Part shown: positions 26,867 through 35,727 of the stretch, one piece after another
Layout: every line of letters begins with the position of its first letter
Position numbering within the stretch: the stretch's first letter is position 1
Source: Paraburkholderia susongensis
GTDB lineage: Bacteria; Pseudomonadota; Gammaproteobacteria; Burkholderiales; Burkholderiaceae
DNA: 64,000 nt
Direction: 5' to 3'
Assembly (NCBI RefSeq): GCF_900177725.1
Contig: NZ_FXAT01000007.1
Span: forward strand, 1 to 64,000
Position numbers and translations under genes: made by a program
The notes under the pieces: model-generated
Told to the model about the DNA's origin: nothing
The model's input: only the letters and a program-made list of their open reading frames with translations
Database searches by the model: none

Positions 26867-27436
26867 ATGCCGGATCACAATCAGACTGCGCCGGGAGAGC
26901 TTGAAGTCGTGCGGCGGTTCATCAACACCTGGTCGATTCCGAACGACACGCGTGAAAAAACAGATGCACTGCCCGAATTGGCACGCACGCGCGAAGTGTG
27001 GCGCAAGGAGTTCCCGCACCAATCGCGATCGAGAAATGACGCTCTGGGCAGACTACTGCGGCTGCGTGCTGATCTGCGCAGCGCATGTCAAGGAGACAGC
27101 TCCAGTGAAGACGCACTGAATAAGTGGTTCGACAGCGCTGCACTGAGTGTGAAAACCCGATGGATAGGTGGCGCCGCGAAGTTGACTATCGAATCGTCGG
27201 AAGCAAGCTTCGTTGGTTATATCGTGGCCATAGTGGCAAATGCCATCGCGTCAGGCGAGTGGGCGCGTCTGAAGACGTGTCCCGATTGCCAGTGGGCTTT
27301 CTACGATCACACGCGCAATGGCGGCAAACGCTGGTGCGGAATGACAAAAGGAGGTCCGGACGGTCGGGCGTGCGGTACCATCGCGAAAGTCACAGCGTAT
27401 CGCGCTCGTGAAGCAATGAAGGCCCGCGTTACCTGA
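26867..27436 (+). CDS. CGNR zinc-finger / ABATE-type regulator
   Basis: 189 residues from ATG 26867 behind GGAG. The N-terminal ~120 residues match the ABATE domain layout (RRFINTWSIPNDTREKTDAL, then helices). The C-terminal finger is LKTCPDCQWAFYDHTRNGGK followed by RWCGM and CGTIAKVTAYR: four Cys as in CGNR fingers, with Thr in place of Asn in CGN. Such proteins are putative stress-linked transcription regulators. The divergent MFS and shared palindrome suggest control of export. Confidence 0.85.
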   Translation: MPDHNQTAPGELEVVRRFINTWSIPNDTREKTDALPELARTREVWRKEFPHQSRSRNDALGRLLRLRADLRSACQGDSSSEDALNKWFDSAALSVKTRWIGGAAKLTIESSEASFVGYIVAIVANAIASGEWARLKTCPDCQWAFYDHTRNGGKRWCGMTKGGPDGRACGTIAKVTAYRAREAMKARVT

Positions 27437-27628
27437 TGCAATGCTTTTCGGCCGATGGTTGTAACTATGTCCCTCGTCTGGCTGACCACCTCAATCAATT
27501 TGAACGTCGGCTTTGCGGCAAGTTGACCGTCCCTTGTGAGTCGATAGTACGCGTTCGCCGAAGTCGGTAGCGGTCGTTCCCCTCCCGCCGTTCGCGAACG
27601 ATCGGTGAGCACCAATCAGCGGCCATAT

Positions 27629-29023
27629 TTAGCCAGCGCCGTCCGTGACCAATGATCCGGATGTCTTCAAGCCGAGGACTATAGTCAGGAGGCTCGAAAG
27701 CGACACAACAACGGCAGGGATCGCAGCGACATGTAACCCTTCCGCAAGATCGTTGAGCTCCGGTCGCACAAGCGACCCGAACACGCCCACTCCCACCACG
27801 CCACCGATCTGGCGCGCTGTATTCAGTACGCCCGACGCAATGCCGATACACGACGGGTCGACGTGCGTCAGTACCGCTGTATTGATCGATGGCACCGCAA
27901 GCGCCACCCCGACGCCGACCGCCAGTAACGGCAACGCCACCGCCAGAGCACTGCTCTGCGCATGCACGAACACCAGCGAAAAATAGCCAAGCGCCGCTAG
28001 CGCCTGACCGAAGGCCATCGGCAGGCGATAACCGAAACGGGCAGTGAGCGTGCCGGACGCAATGTTCGCGACGGTCACCACTGCCGTCATAGGCAAAAAC
28101 GCAAGGCCGGTTTCGAGCGGCGTGTCGTGGCGCGCGTTCTGAAAGAACAGACTCATGGCGAACATAAGTCCGTAATAGCCGAAATTCAGCGACAGCCCCG
28201 TTATCGCGCTCACGTTCACCGCGGCATTGCGGAACAGCGTGAGAGGCAACAGTGGCTGCGTATGTCGTGCCTCGACTGTGACAAACACAGCGCCCGTCGC
28301 GACCGCCGCGGCGAGTCCCGTCATCACGGTCACGCTCGTCCATCCTCGCGTGCCGCTCTCGACAACCGCATATGTCAGCGCGGCCAGGGTAATGATGGCA
28401 AGCGTCTGCCCGGCCAGATCGATGCGACGCGCGGCGTGACGCACAGTGTCGGGCGCATGGGCGAGCGTGAGCCAGATGCCGGCAATGCCGATCGGCATGT
28501 TGATCAGAAAAATCGCCGGCCAGCCGAAGCAGTCGACCAGCACGCCGCCGACCAGCGGGCCCGCGCCCAGCGCGAGCGCCGCCGTGCCCGCCCAGATGCT
28601 GACGGCCTTCGCCCGCGCGTGCGGCTCCGGAAACGCGGCGCCGAGCAGCGCCAGTGACGACGGCACGCATAGCGCTGCGCCGACGCCTTGCAACAGGCGC
28701 GACACAATCAGCATTGTCGCGCCGCCCGACAGCCCGCACGCGACCGACGCGCAGGTGAACACTGCGAAGCCCGCGACGAACACGCGCCGTGCGCCGAACC
28801 GGTCGGCCAGCGCACCAGCGGACAGAAGCAGACTTGCGAACGCAAGCGTGTACGCGTTGACGACCCACTCCAGCGCCGTCGAATCGATGGCGAGGCCCTC
28901 GCGTATTCGCGCGAGCGCGACATTCACGACCGTGACATCGAGACAGATGATGACGAAGCCGAGGCTCGTCGCGAGCAAGGCAAGATTTGATGATCGAGCC
29001 GGTGGAACGAGGTGTCTGCGCAT
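27629..29023 (-). CDS. MFS multidrug exporter, DHA2 (14-TM) type
   Basis: 464 residues. TM1 has LDVTVVNVALARI, the DHA2 motif D1; TM4-5 include RLLQGVGAALCVPSSLALL (motif B-like) and GPLVGGVLVDCFGWPAIFLI (motif C), marking a drug:H+ antiporter of the EmrB/QacA group. Divergent from a LysR gene across 131 bases, the probable regulator. Substrate unknown. Confidence 0.9.
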   Translation of the reverse strand: MRRHLVPPARSSNLALLATSLGFVIICLDVTVVNVALARIREGLAIDSTALEWVVNAYTLAFASLLLSAGALADRFGARRVFVAGFAVFTCASVACGLSGGATMLIVSRLLQGVGAALCVPSSLALLGAAFPEPHARAKAVSIWAGTAALALGAGPLVGGVLVDCFGWPAIFLINMPIGIAGIWLTLAHAPDTVRHAARRIDLAGQTLAIITLAALTYAVVESGTRGWTSVTVMTGLAAAVATGAVFVTVEARHTQPLLPLTLFRNAAVNVSAITGLSLNFGYYGLMFAMSLFFQNARHDTPLETGLAFLPMTAVVTVANIASGTLTARFGYRLPMAFGQALAALGYFSLVFVHAQSSALAVALPLLAVGVGVALAVPSINTAVLTHVDPSCIGIASGVLNTARQIGGVVGVGVFGSLVRPELNDLAEGLHVAAIPAVVVSLSSLLTIVLGLKTSGSLVTDGAG

Positions 29024-29154
29024 GATCCGCGTGCATGAAGTGGAGCGATGCGGACCGGGATGGGCCGCGCTCGTCGCATGCAGTGGACTGTATTTCGCAA
29101 CCGCAACTGGATAAACGGCCGCTGAATGACAACAGAACCAATTATTATGGGGGA

Positions 29155-30081
29155 ATGGACCTTCTCAAAGCGATGACCGTCTTCGTGCGTGTAGTCGAAA
29201 CCGGCAGCCTGACGGCGGCCGCGATGGCGTGCGAACTGTCGCCGACGATGGTCGGCAATCATCTTCAGGCGCTGGAAACGCGGCTTGGCGCGCGGCTCAT
29301 CCATCGCACGACGCGCAGGCAGAAGATCAGCGCTTTCGGCCAGGCTTACTACGAACGATGTGTCGAGATCCTCGGCCTGATCGACGATTCGGAACGGCTC
29401 GCGCTCGATCATCTCGCAACGCCGCGCGGACGCCTGCGCGTAACCGCGCCCGTCGTCTTCAGCAACGAATGCCTGATTCCGGTGATCGCGGATTACTGCG
29501 AGCGCTATCCCGAGGTGGAGCTCGATATCGTCGTCTCTGACGCGCTATCGGATCTGATCGACGACGGCTTCGAGGCGGCGGTTCGCATCGGTGCGCTGGG
29601 CAATCCGGATCTCGTGGCGCGGCGTCTCAGGCCTTACCGGCTTGTGCTGTGTGCGTCACGTGCGTATCTGGCAGCGCACGGTATGCCGTCATCGCCCGAA
29701 GCGCTGCGGTCGCACCAGTGCCTGACGTACGCGTATCCACCGCGCTCGGAATGGCACGCGGCGCAGCCCGAATGGATCCTGCAAGGTCCGGAAGGACGAA
29801 TAAGCGTACCCGTCGACGGCAGATTGAAGATCGATAATTCGGAAGCGTTGCGACGGGCAGCGTTGCGCGGTCTCGGCATCGTGATGCTGCCCGCGATTCT
29901 GGTCGCCGGCGATCTGCGTGCAAAGCGGTTGATCGAAGTGCTGCCGAAGTTTGCCGCCCCTGAGCGGCCGCTGAATCTGCTGTATCTGCGTGAGCGACAA
30001 ATATCGCCGAAGCTTCGGAGCTTTATCGAATTTATGGTCGAGCGCTTTGGTGGTGACGCGTCAACGCATGACGGTGATTGA
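29155..30081 (+). CDS. LysR-family transcriptional regulator
   Basis: 308 residues from ATG 29155 behind GGGGGA; upstream frame rejected because the LysR domain starts here (MDLLKAMTVFVRVVETGSLT). Helix-turn-helix AAMACELSPTMVGNHLQALE with GARLIHRTTRR. Effector domain from ~90 includes SDLIDDGFEAAVRIG. Divergent from the DHA2 exporter, its likely target. Confidence 0.9.
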   Translation: MDLLKAMTVFVRVVETGSLTAAAMACELSPTMVGNHLQALETRLGARLIHRTTRRQKISAFGQAYYERCVEILGLIDDSERLALDHLATPRGRLRVTAPVVFSNECLIPVIADYCERYPEVELDIVVSDALSDLIDDGFEAAVRIGALGNPDLVARRLRPYRLVLCASRAYLAAHGMPSSPEALRSHQCLTYAYPPRSEWHAAQPEWILQGPEGRISVPVDGRLKIDNSEALRRAALRGLGIVMLPAILVAGDLRAKRLIEVLPKFAAPERPLNLLYLRERQISPKLRSFIEFMVERFGGDASTHDGD

Positions 30082-30464
30082 AAAAGAAGTACCCGCCCAG
30101 TATCGGACCCGGAACATCGCCCTACATGGGACATGTGGAGGCGCTCATTAGTGGAAGTTCACATTTGATTCCGACGTCGACACGCGTGCAGGATCTCATC
30201 AACCGCGAATGCGTCTCTCACGCCCGGCACATTCTGCAAGACACACACGTGATACGTTTTTTCGCGAGGTGAGGCGTCAATACAAACACCATTGTTTGAG
30301 AAACCGAAACTCACTACGTTTTCATGGAATACCATGAAACGAATGCATGAACGGCATACGCTTCCCGCCCGATCGATACAACGACTCAGAAACAGACCTT
30401 GGGATTCTTGCAAAAATCGACATAGACTGTACGACTTGTCCATCTCACTTGTCGGGGAACGAAT
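30082..30464. other. Control region upstream of carbonic anhydrase
   Basis: No gene supported. An inverted repeat at 30316-30340 (CGTTTTCATGG, spacer AATA, CCATGAAACG, one unpaired T) lies ~125 bases before the carbonic anhydrase start and is a candidate operator. Confidence 0.45.
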
Positions 30465-31223
30465 ATGAATTGTAAAACTGGCCAATGTGGTTGCTCGGAC
30501 TCTCTGATAACGAACCGGCGTTCAGTCTTAAAAACAGGTCTTGGTATCGCGTTGGCGGGGGCAGCCGGTACCGCTGGATTCTCCGCGCCTAGTGTTGCCA
30601 TGGCCGCTGCGATGACGAAGCAGGAGCGCGATAGCCTGACTCCCGATCAGATCATCGAAGGGTTGAAGCACGGCAACGAGCGCTTCCGTTCGGGCAAAGC
30701 CCATGCACATGACTATTTGGCCCAGAAGCGCGCGAGCGCGGCGGGACAGTTTCCGGCTGCCGTTATCCTCAGTTGCATTGACTCGCGCGCGCCCGCCGAG
30801 CTGATTCTCGACACCGGGATTGGCGAGACCTTCAACGCGCGGATAGCGGGAAATGTCACCAACGAGGATCTGGCTGGAAGCCTTGAGTTCGCCTGCGCCG
30901 CAGCCGGCGCGAAGGTCGTGCTCGTCATGGGCCATACCAGCTGCGGCGCGATCAAGGGCGCTATCGACAACGTCACGCTTGGCAATCTGACTGGACTCCT
31001 GGCCAGAATCAAACCCGCTGTAGACGCAACAAAATACGACGGCGTACGAACCGGCAGCAACCCCGAGTTCGTCGATATGGTCGCGAGAACCAATGTGCAG
31101 AACACCATCGACGACCTGCGCAAGCAGAGCGAAATCCTGGCCTCGATGCAGAAGGACGGGAAGATAAAAATCGTGGGTGCGATGTATCACCTGAACACCG
31201 GCAAGGTCGAATTCATGTCCTGA
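30465..31223 (+). CDS. Tat-exported beta-class carbonic anhydrase
   Basis: 252 residues. The leader contains TNRRSVLKTGLGIALAGAAG, a twin-arginine motif, so a folded zinc enzyme is sent to the periplasm. The zinc and activity residues are Cys104, Asp106 and Arg108 in CIDSR, and His157/Cys160 in HTSCG. It interconverts CO2 and bicarbonate. The N-terminus also has a Cys-rich CKTGQCGC before the Tat motif, which is unusual. Stand-alone gene with a palindromic upstream region. Confidence 0.92.
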   Translation: MNCKTGQCGCSDSLITNRRSVLKTGLGIALAGAAGTAGFSAPSVAMAAAMTKQERDSLTPDQIIEGLKHGNERFRSGKAHAHDYLAQKRASAAGQFPAAVILSCIDSRAPAELILDTGIGETFNARIAGNVTNEDLAGSLEFACAAAGAKVVLVMGHTSCGAIKGAIDNVTLGNLTGLLARIKPAVDATKYDGVRTGSNPEFVDMVARTNVQNTIDDLRKQSEILASMQKDGKIKIVGAMYHLNTGKVEFMS

Positions 31224-31344
31224 CCAAGGCTGGTACCCTGCGTCGCCCGCGAGGCAAATCAAGCCGTTCATTGAACCGTTTTCAAGTTGGCAAAGTACTT
31301 CTCACTGAGATCTGAAGGCGACGCGCCAGTCGGGTCCCGCCGCT

Positions 31345-31610
31345 GTGTCGGCTGCGGGGTGTTTCGGTGAGCGGCTATTACGCGTGGCGCAAGTGGACGC
31401 TGTCGTTGCGGGCACGACAGGGACCGCGCCTGGAAGCCGAAGTGCTCGCCGCGCATCAGTGAACAGGTGAGAGTTTTGGCCCCGAGCGTTTGCAGAAATA
31501 TCTCGACGAGCACGGTGTGCGAGTTGGCGTGCACCGCATAAAACGACCGCGCAGAAAGTTTGGGCTGCACTGCCGACAGAAGCGCAAATTCAAGGCAGGC
31601 GGCAGCTTCT
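31345..31610 (+). pseudogene. IS3-family transposase OrfB remnant
   Basis: About 88 residues of a DDE transposase N-terminal part: VSVSGYYAWRKWTLSLRARQ, EAEVLAAHQ, then an in-frame TGA at 31460, then SFGPERLQKYLDEHG and VHRIKRPRRKFGL with CRQKRKFKA. These are the conserved helix-turn-helix region of IS3/IS407-type OrfB. The catalytic DDE domain and terminal repeats are missing. An old, immobile relic between the carbonic anhydrase and the repeat lipoprotein. Confidence 0.8.
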
Positions 31611-32153
31611 CGCATCAGCTAACCACACCCACGGTCGAGCGCGACAGCCGCTTGCCCATATCGAGCCCACGTACGCTCCAAACTTCGTTCTCTACGTACG
31701 CGGACAGCAACTCTTCGGGTGTTCGTCTCTTCAGACCGGGCGACCGGGAAAAAGTAACCTGCGGCCGCGTTTTTATCGGAAGAATAGTCCTATTTTCAGC
31801 TGAGCTCTAAGCTCAAACCCACTTCCTGCCGACATCCAAGTAGTATCTCTTGCCTGTCGAGACGGCAAAAAGGTAATTATTGCCGTCTCGCTTATTCTTC
31901 TTGCGGATTTGCTCGCTTACTGCGGAAGGACAGGTCAAGCGAGTATCGCTCCCGTAATCGGATTTCCTCCGACAAGCAGTTCGATAGAAAACGCGGCGCC
32001 TTGATAAACGTCTGGGAGCCGCCGCGATATCGTATTGTCGCTTAATTAATAAGTAAGCCTAACTAAAGATGAACTTGTAGCGCACGTGAGACCCGTTTGA
32101 CTCGAGTGCTTCCCAACTGAATTTGGCCGGGTCTTCCGGCGCGGATTATTTCT
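31611..32153. other. Gene-free stretch after the IS relic
   Basis: No gene supported. It contains a small palindrome TGAGCT-CTA-AGCTCA at 31801-31815 and the hairpin at 31858-31890. The last ~200 bases carry the promoter and weak ribosome site of the lipoprotein. Confidence 0.4.
31858..31890. terminator. Hairpin, terminator-like
   Basis: Perfect 11-bp arms CGAGACGGCAA and TTGCCGTCTCG around an 11-base AT-rich loop, followed by CTTATTCTTC. It could terminate transcription from the left or serve as a boundary element. Confidence 0.5.
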
Positions 32154-34439
32154 GTGATTAATCGACGACGATTCCTCGGCTGCCTGACGGCAGCTGCAAG
32201 CAGCTATGTACTGGTGGCGTGCGGTGGCGGTAGCAACAGCGACGCCACTACGCCTGGCAGCAACAGCAGTGCGGCCAAGGCAAAGACCAGCCTGTCCTCC
32301 TCAGCTAACGGCACGACAACCCCACCGGCAGCGTCCATTGTCGATGCCGGCGGCACTGTGTGGACGACCTCCAACGGGTATATCTACAGGAACGGAACAA
32401 AAGACTCCGGCTCGTATAACGTCACGATGCTGCTGTGGTACAACGGCAGCATCTACCAGGAAAACACGAGCGGGCAGTTTTTTCAGTGGTTTGGGTCGGG
32501 GTGGAACCAGTCTGTCGATCCGCGCCTCACTTCGGCCAACGGCACGACTTCGGCTAACGGCACGACAACCCCGCCGGCGTCCGCCATTGTCGATGCCTCC
32601 GGAGGTGTGTGGACGACCTCCAACGGGTATATCTACAAGAACGGAACAAAAGACCCCGGCTCGTACAACGTTACGATGCTGCTGTGGTACAACGGCAGCG
32701 TCTACCAGCGGAACACCAGCGGGGATTTCTATCAGTGGATTGGGTCGGGATGGACGGGATCTTCCAATCCCTGCCTCGGGGGCACTTCGCCCAACGGCAC
32801 GACAACCCCGCCTGCGACCTCCATTGTCGACGCCGACGGCAGTCTGTGGATGACCTCCAGCGGATATATCTACAGGAACGGGCTCAAAGACTCCGGCTCG
32901 TACAACGTTGCGCTGCTGCTGTGGTACAACGGCAGCGTCTACCAGCAGAACACGAGCGGGGATTTCTATAAGTGGATTGGGACGGGGTGGACGAACTCTG
33001 TCGATCCTCGCCTCGGGGGTAATATTTCGGCCAACGGCACGACAACCCCTCCGGCGACGTCCATCGTCGACGCCGCAGGCAATGTGTGGACGACTTCCAA
33101 CGGGTATATCTACAAGAATGGGACGCAAGATCCCGGCTCGTACAACGTCGCGATGCTGCTGTGGTACAACGGCAGCGTGTACCAGGAAAACACGGGCGGG
33201 GATTTCTATCAGTGGCTTGGGTCGGGGTGGACATCGTGTATCGATCCGCGCCTCGGAGGCACTTCGGCAGACGGCACGACGATTTCGCCTGCCGCCTACA
33301 TCATCGACAAATCCAGCAACATCTGGACGCTTTCGAACGGCTATATCTACAAGAACAAGGTCAAGGATCCGGACTCCTCCAACGTGAGCCTGCTGTTGTG
33401 GTATGGCGGCATGATCTTCCAGTCGGGCACGGGTGGGCAGTTCTCTGTCCTGACCTGCAACGGCAACTGGTTACCGTGTACGGATCCGCGTATCGCCGCG
33501 GCGGCGACGCCGGGTGGGTTCTACGGCATCAACGGGCACTACAATTATCCGTTTACGCCCGCTCAGACCGTCGGCGCCGTGCGCGCGCTAGGGTGCACGA
33601 CGTATCGCGTCGGCTGTGTCAACACGCCAACTCAGTTGAACTCGCTGGTGGCCTTGGCGAGCGCTTTCAAATCCGCCGGACTGACGCTTTTCCCCCTCGT
33701 CGAGTACGGGCTCCGTGACGCAAACAACAACCTGTACACGAGTGAATCGGCGGCCTATCAGGCTTCATTCGCAGGAGCTGCCGCGATTGCCACGGCGCTG
33801 GCGCCGTATGGCGTCACGATGTACGAATGTGGCAATGAACTGACCCGCGACGAAGCGATCATCCTGAATTCGGCAACGGCCGGAACAGGCAGCGGTGACT
33901 TCAACAACGCGAACTGGCCGATCATGCGCGGCGCGATGCGCGGCATGATCGATGGCATCAAGTCCGTGCAGCCGAACGCCAGGTGCGGCATCAACTTCTG
34001 CGTGGCTGATATCGGCGCTTCCGACATGCTCTGGGATGGCCTGCAGCCGGATGGAACGAGCGGTTACCCTCGGGTGCGCTGGGACATCACGACGTGGCAC
34101 AACTATCAGCCTTACGGCGATATCTTCGATCTGGGCACGGACGGTGCCCGTCCCGGCTTCAACCTGCCGGTCTATTGCAAGGCGCGCTATGGGGTGCCGT
34201 TCATCATCTCCGAGTGGAACGCCAGCCCCGAGAATACCGAAACGTTCCGCGCGAGCTACGTCACGCAGCAACTCGGCGAATTCTATGCGGCACGCAAGAC
34301 CGATGCGATTCAGTCGGTGATGTACTACGAGTTGGACAGCGGTGACAACACGTACGGCATCGTCACGGACAGCCTGGTACCGATCCAGCCGACCTACAGT
34401 GCGTTCCAGAGCTTCGTCGCAGCGAATCCTGATACTTGA
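32154..34439 (+). CDS. Lipoprotein with five ~80-residue repeats and a clan GH-A-like glycosidase domain
   Basis: 761 residues, GTG start. The leader MINRRRFLGC... has a twin-Arg-like start and a lipobox LVAC, so it is probably anchored in a membrane. Residues 52-450 are five tandem modules (from 52, 135, 214, 294, 373), each with NGTTTPPA, IVDAxGxVWTTSNGYIY, LLWYNGSxYQENT and a WxGSGWT end; the fifth is diverged. Such modules recur in secreted proteins of Burkholderia and rhizobia. From ~452 (GGFYGINGHYNYPF) a TIM-barrel-like domain follows, with ECGNEL (Glu562, acid/base position) and ISEWNAS (Glu687, nucleophile position), as in GH39/GH5-type enzymes. The substrate and the repeat function, possibly glycan binding, are inferred. 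Confidence 0.8.
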   Translation: MINRRRFLGCLTAAASSYVLVACGGGSNSDATTPGSNSSAAKAKTSLSSSANGTTTPPAASIVDAGGTVWTTSNGYIYRNGTKDSGSYNVTMLLWYNGSIYQENTSGQFFQWFGSGWNQSVDPRLTSANGTTSANGTTTPPASAIVDASGGVWTTSNGYIYKNGTKDPGSYNVTMLLWYNGSVYQRNTSGDFYQWIGSGWTGSSNPCLGGTSPNGTTTPPATSIVDADGSLWMTSSGYIYRNGLKDSGSYNVALLLWYNGSVYQQNTSGDFYKWIGTGWTNSVDPRLGGNISANGTTTPPATSIVDAAGNVWTTSNGYIYKNGTQDPGSYNVAMLLWYNGSVYQENTGGDFYQWLGSGWTSCIDPRLGGTSADGTTISPAAYIIDKSSNIWTLSNGYIYKNKVKDPDSSNVSLLLWYGGMIFQSGTGGQFSVLTCNGNWLPCTDPRIAAAATPGGFYGINGHYNYPFTPAQTVGAVRALGCTTYRVGCVNTPTQLNSLVALASAFKSAGLTLFPLVEYGLRDANNNLYTSESAAYQASFAGAAAIATALAPYGVTMYECGNELTRDEAIILNSATAGTGSGDFNNANWPIMRGAMRGMIDGIKSVQPNARCGINFCVADIGASDMLWDGLQPDGTSGYPRVRWDITTWHNYQPYGDIFDLGTDGARPGFNLPVYCKARYGVPFIISEWNASPENTETFRASYVTQQLGEFYAARKTDAIQSVMYYELDSGDNTYGIVTDSLVPIQPTYSAFQSFVAANPDT
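32307..33500 (+). repeat. Tandem coding repeats (five units of ~240 bp)
   Basis: Units begin near 32307, 32556, 32793, 33033 and 33270. Units 1-4 are highly similar at DNA level; unit 1 has a short extra SANGT insertion at its end. Unit number could vary by recombination. Confidence 0.9.
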
Positions 34440-34557
34440 GCCGATGCGGACACCGGAGTCGGTATTCACGATCGCCACTTCATCAGCATGTCTATACGCC
34501 GATATGCGTAAGCGCTAGCGTTTTTATACCTGGCTTGCGCGTTTGAGAAGGTCCGGC

Positions 34558-34589
34558 ATTGCGTCCGCTGCACACGCTGCGGACGCAAT
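34558..34589. terminator. Hairpin between convergent genes
   Basis: Perfect 11-bp arms ATTGCGTCCGC and GCGGACGCAAT with a 10-base loop, between the repeat lipoprotein (+) and a LysR gene (-). No clear T-run, so its terminator role is tentative. Confidence 0.5.
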
Positions 34590-34678
34590 TCATGGTTGAG
34601 ATGACCGGAGCTTTTTGCGTCTGCCCGAAGCTTGCTGTCGATGGCGAGATTAAACATGGCCAGATCCCGCACGCGGGA

Positions 34679-35587
34679 TCAAGTCACAAGAATATGAGCG
34701 GGGCTGGCGGCCGCCTTCACGCATGTCATGAAAACATCCGACGCATCGGTAGCTGTGGTCTCCGCGTTGTAAATAATCGACATTCGCAACGTCGGGAGCG
34801 GCTCGATGACATTGACCGGAATGATATTCGCCGCCAATCCCGCGACACGAACGGAAGGCTCAGGAAAGATACTGACGAAGTTGGAATCCCGAACCAGAGA
34901 CTGCGCGATGGTTAGTGATGTGCACTCGACCAGTGTCGCCGGGAGCAGTAGCGACTCCGGCCAGAAGCTCGGGGAAGTAAAAACTCCGCGCCAGTCCGGG
35001 TGTTGCGGCACCACCCATTTGCAATCGATCAGTTCACCGAACGATGTTGCGTGCTGGTGAGCATGCCCCTTTCTAACGACAATCCGTTGCTCGACGTCAA
35101 AGAGCGGGACAGTCTGGATGTGCGGGGGAAAATCGCCGGGGCCCAGTTGTAGCACGGCCAGATCCAGACTGCCGTCGAACAGTCCGTTCAGCGCGCTTTT
35201 TACAGAAGACTCGATCAACGAAAGCCGGGCACGCGGCAGACGCTTCGTGAATTCTTCCAGCGCCGCCGGGATCAAGGTGATGGCGGCGGACGCACTCACC
35301 GCCGCACGTACTACGCCTCCATGGCCATCCTTCCTCGCGGCCATTGCCTCATTGGCGCGGCGCATCTCGTTGTCGATGCGTTGTGCGTGCTTGAGCAGCG
35401 CTTGACCATGCTCGGTCAACACCACGCCGCTGATGCTCCGTTGAATCAACGGCAGACCGATTTCCTTTTCAAGCGTCCTGACCGTCTTCGTCACCGCAGG
35501 TTGCGTCAGGCCAAGCGCCCGAGCCGCGCCGCGGATGCTGCCGTGCTCGGCCATGGCCAGAAAGAAGTTGAGGTGCTGAGATTTCAT
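34679..35587 (-). CDS. LysR-family transcriptional regulator
   Basis: 302 residues, starting MKSQHLNFFLAMAEHGSIRG with helix-turn-helix AARALGLTQPAVTKTVRTLE. The effector domain resembles the CbbR/GltC/TsaR-like branch (DLAVLQLGPGD). Divergent from the MFS that heads the D-amino-acid locus and almost certainly its regulator. Confidence 0.9.
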   Translation of the reverse strand: MKSQHLNFFLAMAEHGSIRGAARALGLTQPAVTKTVRTLEKEIGLPLIQRSISGVVLTEHGQALLKHAQRIDNEMRRANEAMAARKDGHGGVVRAAVSASAAITLIPAALEEFTKRLPRARLSLIESSVKSALNGLFDGSLDLAVLQLGPGDFPPHIQTVPLFDVEQRIVVRKGHAHQHATSFGELIDCKWVVPQHPDWRGVFTSPSFWPESLLLPATLVECTSLTIAQSLVRDSNFVSIFPEPSVRVAGLAANIIPVNVIEPLPTLRMSIIYNAETTATDASDVFMTCVKAAASPAHILVT

Positions 35588-35616
35588 GCGTCACTTTCCC
35601 GAAGATGGGTGACAAC

Positions 35617-35630
35617 TTTTTGTACAAAAA
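35617..35630. promoter_or_regulatory. Perfect palindrome TTTTTGTACAAAAA
   Basis: A 14-base perfect palindrome in the AT-rich region between the divergent LysR and MFS starts, 30 bases from the LysR start. Candidate operator or overlapping promoter element. Confidence 0.5.
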
Positions 35631-35727
35631 ATTCTCGTTTTTTGTCTTTTCGTTATTTTTTGACGTTAGCACACTTCTTCCTGACAAATGGAAAACGAAC
35701 TTTAATTTCTCGGCGAAGGACGCGGAC

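Noticed and set aside
27495..29141. 548-codon minus-strand frame
   Set aside because: Arg/Ala-rich shadow of the DHA2 exporter read in another frame; the 27629-29023 frame has all MFS motifs.
32307..33500. Regularly spaced repeats considered as a CRISPR array
   Set aside because: Units are ~240 bp, in frame and translate into a conserved protein module; there are no short repeats with unique spacers.
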